From positions 33,625,230-33,689,229 of the forward strand of contig NC_088677.1 in assembly GCF_950023065.1 (NCBI RefSeq): 64,000 bases of DNA, written 5' to 3'. The first letter of the stretch is position 1; the number at the start of each line of letters is the position of its first letter. Position numbers and translations under genes: made by a program. The stretch comes from Planococcus citri. Its lineage: Eukaryota > Arthropoda > Insecta > Hemiptera > Pseudococcidae. Below the pieces are notes generated by a model that ran no database searches, had not been told where the DNA came from, and saw only the letters and a program-made list of their open reading frames with translations. This document shows, in pieces, positions 11,332-21,519 of the stretch.

Positions 11332-11982
11332 ATTTATTTTAATAGGTAATTTTAAATTCATATAGGCCCGCCCTGTCATGATTATTCTCCTCCGTTTCAA
11401 GCATAAGGATCAGAAATGGGAAAAAGTCTACAGTTGCCCTTTTTGATTCTACACAACAACTCAGTCCAAACACCAAAAAGTGCTCTAGAAACCGAAAAGA
11501 ATTGGCTTCTTTGAGGAACAAAAAAAAGAGTGGGCTTTTCGTTAGTATATCATTAGCATTCAAGAAAATGGACATTTCGGATTTTTTGGCCGGCACAATA
11601 GGGAGCTGGAGCCTCAAAACCCCCATTTTTCGAAGTTGGCCGAGGAAAATTTTTTTTTTTAATTTGGTAGAGGACACTCTCTCGAGTATAGATACATTTT
11701 TTTTGAGTGGGCACCCGCACAATTGCGTTCTAGAGCTGCACAAAGGCAATTTTTTGCCAATTTCGGCACTTTTTCACATAAAAACGACTCTGTGGAAACA
11801 ATACAGCCTTAGGGACAAATAATACGCACCTACATGATTGCATCCACTCATCCCACGCTGATAGAGGCCAACTTTGTGAAAAACGGCCGGCACAATGACC
11901 CGCAGTGAATTTTCAAAGTTATGCATTCAGGCCATTTCTTTAAAAAAAATTGATGTATGACATTCTGACAACGTGACCGTAC

Positions 11983-12690
11983 GACCTATCAAAGTGGGTT
12001 AAAATTTCGCGAGAAACCCGAAAATCTCAATGAAAATTTTTTTTGAGCGTTTCGGGAAAATTTTGGGCTAAAAAATTGTATGAATCATTTCTCAAGTAGA
12101 TACTTTTAGTCTGTTGTAACATGTGACCTATACAAAATGGTTAAAATTTTGCGATGAAACCAAAAATTTCAATGAAAATTTTTTTTGAGTGTCTCATGAA
12201 AATTTTCAGCTAAAAACATAGCATGGATCATTTTTCAAGTACATACTTTAAGTCTGCTGTAACATGCGACCTATCAAAGTTGGTAAAAATTTCGCGAGAA
12301 AACCGAAAATTTCAATGACAATTTTTTTTTTGGAGTGTCTCATGAAAATTTTGAGCTAAAAAAATAGCATGGATCATTTTTCAAGTACATACTATCAGTC
12401 TGCTGTAACATGCGACCTATCAAAGTTGGTTAAAATTTCGCGAGAAAACCGAAAATTTCAATGAAAATTTTTTTTGAGTATCTCATGAAAATTATTTTTC
12501 AAGTACATACTATCAGTCTGCTGTAACATGCGACCTATCAAAGTTGGTTAAAATTTCGCGAGAAAACCGAAAATTTCAATGAAAATTTTTTTTGAGTATC
12601 TCATGAAAATTTTGAGCTAAAAAATTTGTATGAATTATTTCTGAAGTACTTTCAAACTGTTGTAACGGCCTAAGTATATAAAAGGCTTAA
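11983..12690. repeat. ~143-bp tandem repeats of the left foldback arm
   Basis: Unit starts at 11983, 12125, 12268, 12414 and 12532 (steps 142, 143, 146, 118), with a degenerate unit near 12668. Each unit contains TTCGCGAGAAAACCGAAAATT, a poly-T tract followed by GAGTGTCTCATGAAAA, and AGCATGGATCATTTTTCAAG. The 118-bp step reflects a deletion within one unit. The same units occur inverted at ~13076-13200 and 19854-20465. Confidence 0.85.
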
Positions 12691-13200
12691 AACTTAGTGA
12701 GAAATACAAAAATTTGGATAGTTTTTTTTTCATTTATAGAAAGCACAGATCAACAATTTTGAGCCCCATGAGTCGCATTATGACGATGTCACGGCCATCG
12801 ACGATTGTGCCTAAGATGATGATGGCATTGAAGAAGAAGGAAAATATGATTAATTTCTATATGAGTTTCTTCTTTTCTTTTGTAAATTTTTCATTTATTT
12901 TTGTACCTATCATGATTATATAAAAATAGTGAGAATGATTGTGTCTGTTTTGTGTTGGTTTTACCAAACTGAAGCGATCTTGAGGGTATTTCATTGAAAT
13001 TACTGAACAATGTATAAGATTTTTGAGGCTCAAGATTGTTGAGATAAGCCTTTTATAAAAATCTATCCAAATCATTACTTATACTTTACCCAAAATTTCA
13101 ACCCTTTCACATAGGTCACATGTTACAACAGACTGAAAATACTTGAGAAATGATTCATACAATTTTTTAGCTCAAAATTTTCATTGAAATTTTCGGTTTT

Positions 13201-13625
13201 TGTTGGCAAAATTGGTCTCGTAACCGTAACGTATCGAATAGTGTTCGGTAAATTTAGTTTTTATTTTTAATTAAAAATAAATTTCGGTTTCGCGATATAG
13301 ATATTGTTGGTTACGTATTAAATGGATTTTTGTTCTTTTCGTAAAATCGCGTAAACTGTTGGCTGCTAAATTATCGTTGTTTTTTCGTTGTTTTCGTTAG
13401 TTACTAAGTTAGTTCGCGTTAATATTATTCTTGCCGTCGTAAAGTAAAGTCATCGAGCTTTTTGCTCAGTCTCATTTGTCTGGTTTATTGATCGTTAAGG
13501 TCAATGACCGTTAATAAAAAATATTTATTTATTTTGTTGAAAGTTTGTTTTCAATTTGTCGAATGTTAGGCAAGTTTAATATTGTTGTGAGTCAGATTTA
13601 TCGATTTTGATCGATTTATCGTACA
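13201..13625 (+). repeat. copia 5' LTR
   Basis: 425 bp, TGTTGGCAAA...TCGTACA. It matches the 3' LTR except for A/T near 13518 and A/G near 13553. It should contain the element's promoter; no single TATA box is convincing in this AT-rich sequence. Confidence 0.95.
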
Positions 13626-13740
13626 TGGTAGCGTAGAGCGTAGTTCGTGAAAGCTCTGTTTCGCAATTCGACGTCCTGTGTGGAATTTTCTGGCTTGTGT
13701 AGCTTCAGCATATTGGTTCGTGTAGTGTTCGACGAAGTAA

Positions 13741-16700
13741 ATGTCGACAGTCCTGTCCTATTTGCGGTCAGGAAAATCGGTCAACGTAGACGACGACGAC
13801 GAGTGTAAACGTAAATCCAGTACGACCTTTGCTGGTTTCCCTGTAAATGAAAATTCGAACGAAAGTAAAACAAAGTCGTCGAAGGGTAAAAGTACTTCAA
13901 AAAGTAACGTATCTGATTCCAGTGGCGACGCTAACGTAGCTGGTACGAGTAGTTCTGGTTCTGGTGAACAAGTTGGTCCAACCGATTCTGCTTCTCCTCC
14001 TCCTCCGTCTAATCCGTCATCCGGTCCTCCACCTCCTCCACCTCCTGGTCCATCCGACGACGAGTCCGAAGGTAGTGAAAGTAGCGACGACGAGTCCGAC
14101 GACGTAGCTGTAGAATCCGATTCGAGTAGTTCGTCGAGTGAAAATATGTTCGGTGCCGGTGATAATCGCGTAATGGAGTCGATGGTCTTTCGCGGTACGG
14201 GTTTCGTTTCCTGGAAAAGAAAAATAAAGGTCATTTTGTCGGCCAAAGGATTACAAACCGCGATTGTACAAGTAAATTCGTTATCGCCGCGTAAAAAAGC
14301 GAAAGCTTTAGAAATTTTAATTAGGCACGTAGCTGAGAACGTTTTCCGACTGGTCAAGGAGACAGAGGACCCGTACGTATTCTGGACGGAGCTCAACTCC
14401 TTGTACCAGGCGGAAAACCAAGCAGCAATTATCGACTGTCGAACTCGTATTTCGAAGATTGTCATCGATATGTACAAAGGTCCGAAGGAGTTCTTGGAGG
14501 CATTTTATACGCTAGTCAACGATATGGAGAGCTTGGACGTGAAATTGACTCCATCAGAAATCTATACGTATCTGATCAACGCGTTAGGCAACTCGCCTAA
14601 GTACGAGTCAGTGCGTATGACTGCTCGAGGACTAGTTCACGTCACAGCTGGAGACCCAAATCCAAAAGTGATTTCGTCGTTGCTTTTGAGTTTGGAAGAT
14701 ACCTCGAAGAACTCCTCGACTTCGAAGAGTTCGACAAGTACCGGTTCAGCAATGGCCGCATCCGATCAATCCGGTAATAAAAATAATAATAGTCGTAATC
14801 GTAATCGTAATAAGTCGCGTAATCGTAGTTCGAACTCGTCCGGTAATTCGTCGAACGGTAACGGTGATCGTAGTGGTAATAATGGCTTCGTACAAGCCAA
14901 AGATCGTACCTGCTATAAGTGTCATAAACGGGGCCATATGGCCAAGTCTTGTCGATCCGCCGGAGGGAATTATAGAAACGATACCAACCCTCGGGGAAGT
15001 ATCGTTTGCTATCGTTGCAATCTGACTGGGCATATCGGTCGAAACTGCCCACAGAACGGTGATTCGTCGCGTAATAATGGTGGTAACGGTTCGTCGAGTG
15101 GTACATCGGGTACGTCTGGTCCGTCAGGTTCGTCCGGTTCGTCAGGTCCTCGTCCGTCTATCGCGTTAGGTCTTTTTCCGTCGACATCTGGAAAAAAAGA
15201 AAATTTCTCGTTAGATGAAGGTCGTAGTCGTAATATCGTAGATGAATTCGTTAAAAATAGTGTCGGTCGTAGTAGTTTCGGTGACAGTGTTGCGATTTCT
15301 AATTTCGGAAATTCGCGTAACGTAAATATCGGGTCGAACTATTTTTTAGGTGACTCGACTGCTTTGAATCTCTGTGAAGAAAATGCATACGTCGAGACAA
15401 ACGACGACGACGGCGTCGATTTTATCACGTTTGTCGTCGATAGTGGTGCGACGTCGCATTTTCTGAAACATCGTGGAGTCTTGCACGATGAGAGGAAAAT
15501 AAACGAAAGTTTACAATCCGCTCATTGTGAAGTCTCTTTGATCAAAGAAGGAGTAGGTCGATTGAGAGTTCTACCCGATGACGGAAACGTCTATTGGTTG
15601 AACGAGGTATACTACGTACCTAGTCTTTCTTTTAGTCTTCTGTCCGTGTCGAAAATCGTAGCGAATGGTTATCGTTTCTTCTTCGATGAAGATCCTCGTT
15701 TGGTCGATCCTGCGGGAAATTTAGTGTCAAAATTAGTACTTAATGATAATGGATTGTATACGATTCAATTTATGATAAATATACCTCCTATTTTGTACTC
15801 CTGTTCCAATTATTCATCTGCGTTAATTTCTGACGATAGTAGTGACTCGACAAATGTAGGTAATACTTCGACGACGATAGGTAATGATTCTGGAGTTGTA
15901 GTTTCGAACGTTTCAAGTGTAGGTATAGGAAATACCAGTACGTGCAGTGACAGTGATGTAAATCTGAAAAATAAAAAGAAAGTAAATAAGTTGAAAGGTG
16001 AAGGTGACATCTGGCATCGTAGGTTGGCTCATACGAGCAAGACGGTACTAGATAAGATTCCTGAGTTACGTGGATGTGATTGCCCACCTTTCAATCAGTG
16101 TCAAATTTGCTGTAAAGCAAAACAAAAGAAACATACCTACGATTTGAGTAGGTATAGGTATCCGAATCCACTCGATCTCGTTCATATTGACGTAATGGGT
16201 CCTATTACAGAAGGACTAGAAGGCGAGCGATATTTGATTGGCTTCGTAGATGACTGTACGAGATGGGGAGTAACGTTCGGAATGAGAAGTAAAGCCGAAG
16301 TAGGTACCTACCTGAAAAAATTTGTAAATATTAGTGAAACGTTATGGAGTATGAAAGTGAAGCGTATCAGGTGCGATAACGCTAGTGAATTTATTGGAGG
16401 TACCTTTAAAGAGTTCGTTGATGAAAAAGGCATATCGATGCAGAACAGTGAGCCTTATGAAAAGCAGCATAATGGCACCGTCGAGCGTTTCTTCCGAACC
16501 ATCCAAGAAAAAATGCGAGCTCTATTGTACGAAGGAGGTTTAACGAATAAATTCTGGCTTTACGCTGCATACACGGCGAACTACGTGTACAATCGTTTAC
16601 CGCATTCTGCCTTGAACGATCTGTCACCGTACGAGCTGTGGAATCGCCGAAAGCCGGATTTATCGAGAGTGAGATTGTTTGGAAGCGTTGCACGAGTTTT

Positions 16701-17001
16701 AGTACCGCCTGAAAAGAGAAAGAAAACTGATGAGAAGTCGATAGATATGGTATTGTTAGGTTTTACAGAGACAGGTTATGTATTGTACGATGTTTTACGA
16801 AATAAATTTACGAATTCGAGTTGTGTAGAAATAGACGAAACGCGTAAGATACACGATGTTATTAACGATCATTTGTTAAAAACATCGGTATCAGTGAGTG
16901 TAAGCGATGTGAATATCGTACCTACGGTTACACCGGTAGGTAACGCTGATTCAGCTCCTGGTTGCTCCAATTGGATAAACCCAGATGAGCTGACTGAGGC
17001 C
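13741..17001 (+). pseudogene. copia gag-pol, first part (gag, protease, integrase)
   Basis: An open frame starts 116 bp after the 5' LTR. The N-terminus is Ser/Asp-rich with a proline run. A gag region (~residues 145-310) follows, then two CCHC zinc knuckles (from C391 and C423) for RNA packaging. The aspartic protease motif DSGA has its Asp at residue 567. An H..H..C..C region precedes integrase, whose D817, D879 and E915 give the canonical D-61-D-35-E spacing. The frame runs into the inserted MITE at 17002 and terminates inside it at 17220, so reverse transcriptase is cut off. The frame is otherwise undamaged in this part, as expected for a recent copy. Confidence 0.93.
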
Positions 17002-17602
17002 CAGGGCTTGCAAACCGAAACCAAAACCGAAACCAAAACCCCCAAAAACCGATTAAAATTGCTAAAAACCGAAACCAAAACCAAAACCAGGAGCGTTATT
17101 TTCCCACAACTAAAACCAAAACCGAAACCAGGAGCGTTATTTTCTCAAATTCAAAACCGAAACCGAGAGCGTAACCAATTGAAAACTGAATTGGTTTTGG
17201 TTTTGGAATTTTTCAGGTAATTAGCCCAATTAATACTGCATTTTTGGTAAAAATGAAGTAAAAACTGATGCTAAAGGTGAAAAGGCCTGAAAACTGAAAA
17301 AAATTGACAAATTTGGTACTGCCAAAGTGCCGCTTTCTAGTCACATACACAAAGTATTTGAAAAAAAATCACTTTCTTGGCCTTCTTCCCTCTAAAAAAT
17401 AGTGAAAAAAGGGAAAAACCAAAACCGAAACCAAAACTGAAACCGATTCCTTTGAAATCAAACCCTTTAAGCAAAACCGGAACGAGAGAGATATTATTTT
17501 TAAAAACCTAAACCAAAACCAAAACCGAAACCTTTACTTTTTCAAAAAACATGAAACCGAAACCAAAACCAAGAGTGATATCTATCCGGTTTTCAAGCCC
17601 TG
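17002..17602. mobile_element. hAT-type MITE family 1, copy 2, inside copia
   Basis: It begins CAGGGCTTGCAAACC and ends GGTTTTCAAGCCCTG, flanked by a perfect 8-bp duplication CTGAGGCC (16994-17001 and 17603-17610). The interior is again degenerate AAACCGAAACCAAAACC repeat around a unique core (~17225-17400), matching the element at 1664-3101 in termini and style. Non-autonomous. Because it interrupts a copia copy with nearly identical LTRs, its own insertion is more recent still. Confidence 0.93.
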
Positions 17603-19253
17603 CTGAGGCCGAACGTAGCGGTGATAACTTGGTAGATCGTAGTTTGATCGATACATCTTCTTCAGATGAACGTAGCGACGATTTTGCTTGCTTTGCACTC
17701 GCTGGGGTCGATGACCTTACGTATGAAGAAGCGTTGAACGGCTCTGAAGCGAAATTTTGGCGTGTAGCGATAGATGAAGAGTTAAAGGCGATGGAGATCA
17801 AAGACGTTTGGTATTCAGCATCTGAAAAAAGTGTAAATAAAGAGAATTATTCGAAAGTAGACAGTAAGTGGGTTCTAAAGAAAAAAATCAACTCGAATGG
17901 TGGGGTGAAATTTAAGGCGAGATTGGTGTTGCGTGGTTTCAAAGACAATCATTTCTATGAATTGGATGAAATATACGCGCCAACACCTAATCAACCGCTA
18001 ATACGCTCGATGCTCAATCTAGCTATGGTCAACAAGTGGCAGTTGAGACAGCTAGATGTGAGTACAGCATTTCTCAATGGAGATATAAATCGAGGTATTA
18101 TGTTCAACCCACCGAAAGGGACTAATGAAGAGAAAGGTGTCGTATATATTCTCAAACGTTCGTTATACGGGTTAAAAACAAGTCCCAAATCGTGGAACGT
18201 AAAATTGAACGAGTACTTACTTTCGCTCGGTTTCGTAAGGAGTAAAGTCGATCCTTGTGTGTATTTCGACGCTGAAAATCCTCTACGTTGCGTTTTTGTC
18301 GTTTACGTAGACGATTTTCTAATTACAGGTTGCGATGATCGTCTTATTGAGTGGTTAGTCAAGCGATTGAATGAGCGTTTTGGAATCAGAGACCTGGAAC
18401 AATGTAAGAAATTTATTGGTATGGAAATTAATCGTAGTAAAGACAAGTTAGAAGTTCATCAAAACACGTATATCGAGCAATTAGTTAGTGATTACAGGCT
18501 GTCTAATTCGAATAGTATTTCAACTCCCATGGAACCGAACTTGAAGATTACAAATCTCAAGCTCGATAAAAGTTATGAAACCAAAGTGCGTGGTCTCTTA
18601 GGAAGTTTGAGTTACATAGCAAGGGGAACACGTCCTGATATTGCTTTTGCTGTAAACTTTCTAAGTAGATACCAGCACTTGGCAAATAAGGAGCTATTCG
18701 AATACAGCAAGCGTATCTTAAGGTATCTACGTAGTACGTTAGACGTGAAACTTACCTACGTAATACCTAAAGTAGTCGATAAACACTCTGTAAGAGTGTA
18801 CGTAGATTCGGACTTCGCTGGTGATTGTCTAGATAGAAAGTCAACGTCTGGAATTTTTGTATTGCACTATGGCAACGTAATTGACTGGGTAGTCAAGAAA
18901 CAAAATTGTGTAAGCCTTTCGTCGTGTGAAGCTGAATACGTTGCGTTAAGTACGTCTGGAAAGGAAGTCTTGGCTTGGCGAAATCTGTTTGTCGAATTAG
19001 AAGTTCGTATTGACACCGTACCGGTGTATTGCGATTCTAATGCAGCGATTGCCGTTGCGAATACGGTTGAATCGAAAGTTCGAAACGTACCAGACATATA
19101 GATGTCTGTTATCATCATATACGCGATTTAGTCACGAAACAGATAATATACTTGCAAAAGATATCTTCGGCAGATCAACTTGCCGATATTTTGACCAAAG
19201 CCACTACACGTACCGTATTCGATAGACTCTGTGAGTCATTGTTTAATGCTTAA
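17603..19253 (+). pseudogene. copia pol, second part (reverse transcriptase, RNase H)
   Basis: This is the continuation of the polyprotein after the MITE. The RVT_2-type reverse transcriptase shows WVLKKKINSNGGVKFKARLV and the catalytic YVDD at ~18304. RNase H shows VDSDFAGD (~18805) and SSCEAEYVAL (~18921). The frame hits TAG at 19099, but the expected C-terminal tail (HHIRDLVTK, then LADILTK) continues in another frame to a TAA at 19251-19253, so a small indel near 19085 has broken it. With the MITE in the middle, no full polyprotein can be made. Confidence 0.9.
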
Positions 19254-19423
19254 ATTAAGTTTTCGAGTCGATTTTTATGTAATATAAGTTTAGTTTAACT
19301 GAAATTTTGCTGTAAAAATATTTTAGCTCAAAGTGTTTACAAACACCGGTATTGATAAGAAGCAACAAGTTTTACGTTTATTTAAGTGGTACGCGTGTTA
19401 GGGAAAATATTTTTATGGTGGGG

Positions 19424-19848
19424 TGTTGGCAAAATTGGTCTCGTAACCGTAACGTATCGAATAGTGTTCGGTAAATTTAGTTTTTATTTTTAATTAAAAA
19501 TAAATTTCGGTTTCGCGATATAGATATTGTTGGTTACGTATTAAATGGATTTTTGTTCTTTTCGTAAAATCGCGTAAACTGTTGGCTGCTAAATTATCGT
19601 TGTTTTTTCGTTGTTTTCGTTAGTTACTAAGTTAGTTCGCGTTAATATTATTCTTGCCGTCGTAAAGTAAAGTCATCGAGCTTTTTGCTCAGTCTCATTT
19701 GTCTGGTTTATTGATCGTTAAGGTCAATGACCGTTAATAATAAATATTTATTTATTTTGTTGAAAGTTTGTTTTCGATTTGTCGAATGTTAGGCAAGTTT
19801 AATATTGTTGTGAGTCAGATTTATCGATTTTGATCGATTTATCGTACA
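19424..19848 (+). repeat. copia 3' LTR
   Basis: 425 bp, TG...CA, preceded by a short G-rich tract. It is followed by GTTTT, the duplicated target, and then by the continuation of the interrupted foldback repeat unit (CTCGCGAAATTTT). Confidence 0.95.
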
Positions 19849-20985
19849 GTTTTCTCGCGAAATTTTAACCAATTTTGATAGGTCGCATGTTACAGCAGAC
19901 TGATAGTATGTACTTGAAAAATGATCCATGCTATTTTTTTAGCTCAAAATTTTCATGAGACACTCAAAAAAAATTTTCATTGAAATTTTCGGTTTTCTCA
20001 CGAAATTTTAACCAACTTTGATAGGTCGCATGTTACAGCAGACTTATAGTATGTACTTGAAAAATGATCCATGCTATTTTTTTAGCTCAAAATTTTCATG
20101 AGACACTCCAAAAAAAAAATTTTCATTGAAATTTTCGGTTTTCTCGCGAAATTTTTACCAACTTTGATAGGTCGCATGTTACAGCAGACTTAAAGTATGT
20201 ACTTGAAAAATGATCCATGCTATGTTTTTAGCTGAAAATTTTCATGAGACACTCAAAAAAAAATTTTCATTGAAATTTTTGGTTTCATCGCAAAATTTTA
20301 ACCATTTTGTATAGGTCACATGTTACAACAGACTGAAAGTACCTACTTGAGAAATAATTCATACAATTTTTTAGCTCAAAATTTTCCCGAAACACTCAAA
20401 AAAAAATTTCATTGAGATTTTCGGTTTTCTCGCGAAATTTTAACCCACTTTGATAGGTCGCACGGTCACGTTGTCAGAATGTCATACATCAATTTATTTT
20501 TTAAAGAAATGGCCGGGATGCGTAACTTTGAAAATTCACTGCGGGTCATTGTGCCAGCCGTTTTTCACAAAGTTGGTCTCTATCAGCGTGGGATGAGTGG
20601 ATGCAATCATGTAGGTGCGTATTTTTTGTCCCTAAGGCTGTATTGTTTCCACAGAGTCGTTTTTATGTGAAAAAGTGCCGAAATTGGCAAAAAATTGCCT
20701 TTGTGCAGCTCTAGAACGCAATTGTGCGGGTGCCCACTCAAAAAAAATGTATCTATACTCGAGAGAGTGTCCTCTACCAAATTAAAAAAAAAATTTTGTC
20801 CCTGGCCAACATCGAAAAATGGGGGTTTTGAGGCTCCAGCTCCCTATTGTGCCGGCCAAAAAATCCAAAATGTCCATTTTCTTGAATGCTAATGATATAC
20901 TAACGAAGAGCCCACTCTTTTTTTTGTCCCCAAAAACGGCCCACTCAAATGACACTTTTTCGCTCTTGGACTGTAGACTATTTTA

Positions 20986-21519
20986 TAAAAATAAACTCAA
21001 AAAACAAAAATTAATGATAGGTAGGTACGATTGGAAACCAGAATATTATTATAATCTAACAAAAAAGTCATTTGTCTAGTCTCATTATTTTTTCAATTCA
21101 AACTCGACAGATTAAAAGTTAAAAGCTTAAAAGTTAAGACTAAAGTATTTTTTTCAAACGTTTATGGCAACAACTTTGAATAGGTACTTCGTCACTCGCA
21201 ATAACCAATGAAATGAATAAGTTGATAAATTAATTTAGGTACAATTTTATTTCAAGTAGAAAATGTAACGCAAGGCAGGTTTATAAATACTAAAAAAATC
21301 ATCATGCATTAAAATTTAAAAATGCCGTTGGGCATAATATTCTAAAGAATCGTCTTATTTATTCTCCATTGACATCTACAGGTTCAGAAATCAGGATCTC
21401 AAAACTGAATTAGTTCGTTGATGTATTCTTTCATTACTATTGAAAATTCCATAAGAAAAGTATATTACAACACCTAAAAAGAAGAAAATTTGCATTTAAA
21501 ATGTTATCCATTTTCAATT
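20986..21519. other. non-coding; probable 3' flank of the transporter gene
   Basis: AT-rich DNA between the foldback arm and the stop codon of the minus-strand transporter. It probably contains that gene's 3'UTR. No other feature is seen. Confidence 0.45.

Larger units (their letters stand above)
13201..19848 (+). mobile_element. Ty1/copia LTR retrotransposon, recent but inactivated
   Basis: The two LTRs are 425 bp each (13201-13625 and 19424-19848), start TG and end CA, and are flanked by a 5-bp duplication GTTTT (13196-13200; 19849-19853). The gag-pol order protease, integrase, reverse transcriptase, RNase H is that of Ty1/copia. TGGTAGC directly follows the 5' LTR and is a plausible primer-binding site. 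A G-rich tract (ATGGTGGGG) abuts the 3' LTR. The LTRs differ at only two positions by eye, so the insertion is young. Two lesions are visible: a 601-bp MITE between integrase and reverse transcriptase (17002-17602), and a frameshift near 19085 after the RNase H motifs. It sits inside a 143-bp repeat unit of the foldback arm. Confidence 0.95.
11430..20985. mobile_element. foldback-like element with tandem-repeat arms, interrupted by copia
   Basis: Bases ~11513-12767 reappear in inverse orientation as ~13020-13200 plus 19854-~20925; weaker similarity extends to roughly 11430 and 20985. With the copia insertion removed, this is about a 2.8-3-kb inverted repeat around a loop of about 250 bp (~12770-13015). 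Each arm carries five or six tandem units of about 143 bp. In the left arm the word GACCTATCAAAGT occurs at 11983, 12125, 12268, 12414 and 12532; in the right arm its complement lies near 13113, 19880, 20024, 20170, 20313 and 20453. Long inverted arms made of tandem sub-repeats are the hallmark of foldback elements. The ends and target duplication are not resolved, and no transposase frame is seen. Confidence 0.72.

Noticed and set aside
11339..11822. Frames of 136 and 106 codons on opposite strands
   Set aside because: They lie at the outer part of a foldback arm. The inverse copy at 20695-21079 gives similar but broken frames, and no domain is recognisable.
17009..17580. AACCAAAACC repeats as telomeric sequence
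   Set aside because: Insect telomeres are usually TTAGG. These repeats sit inside an element with clear inverted ends and an 8-bp duplication.
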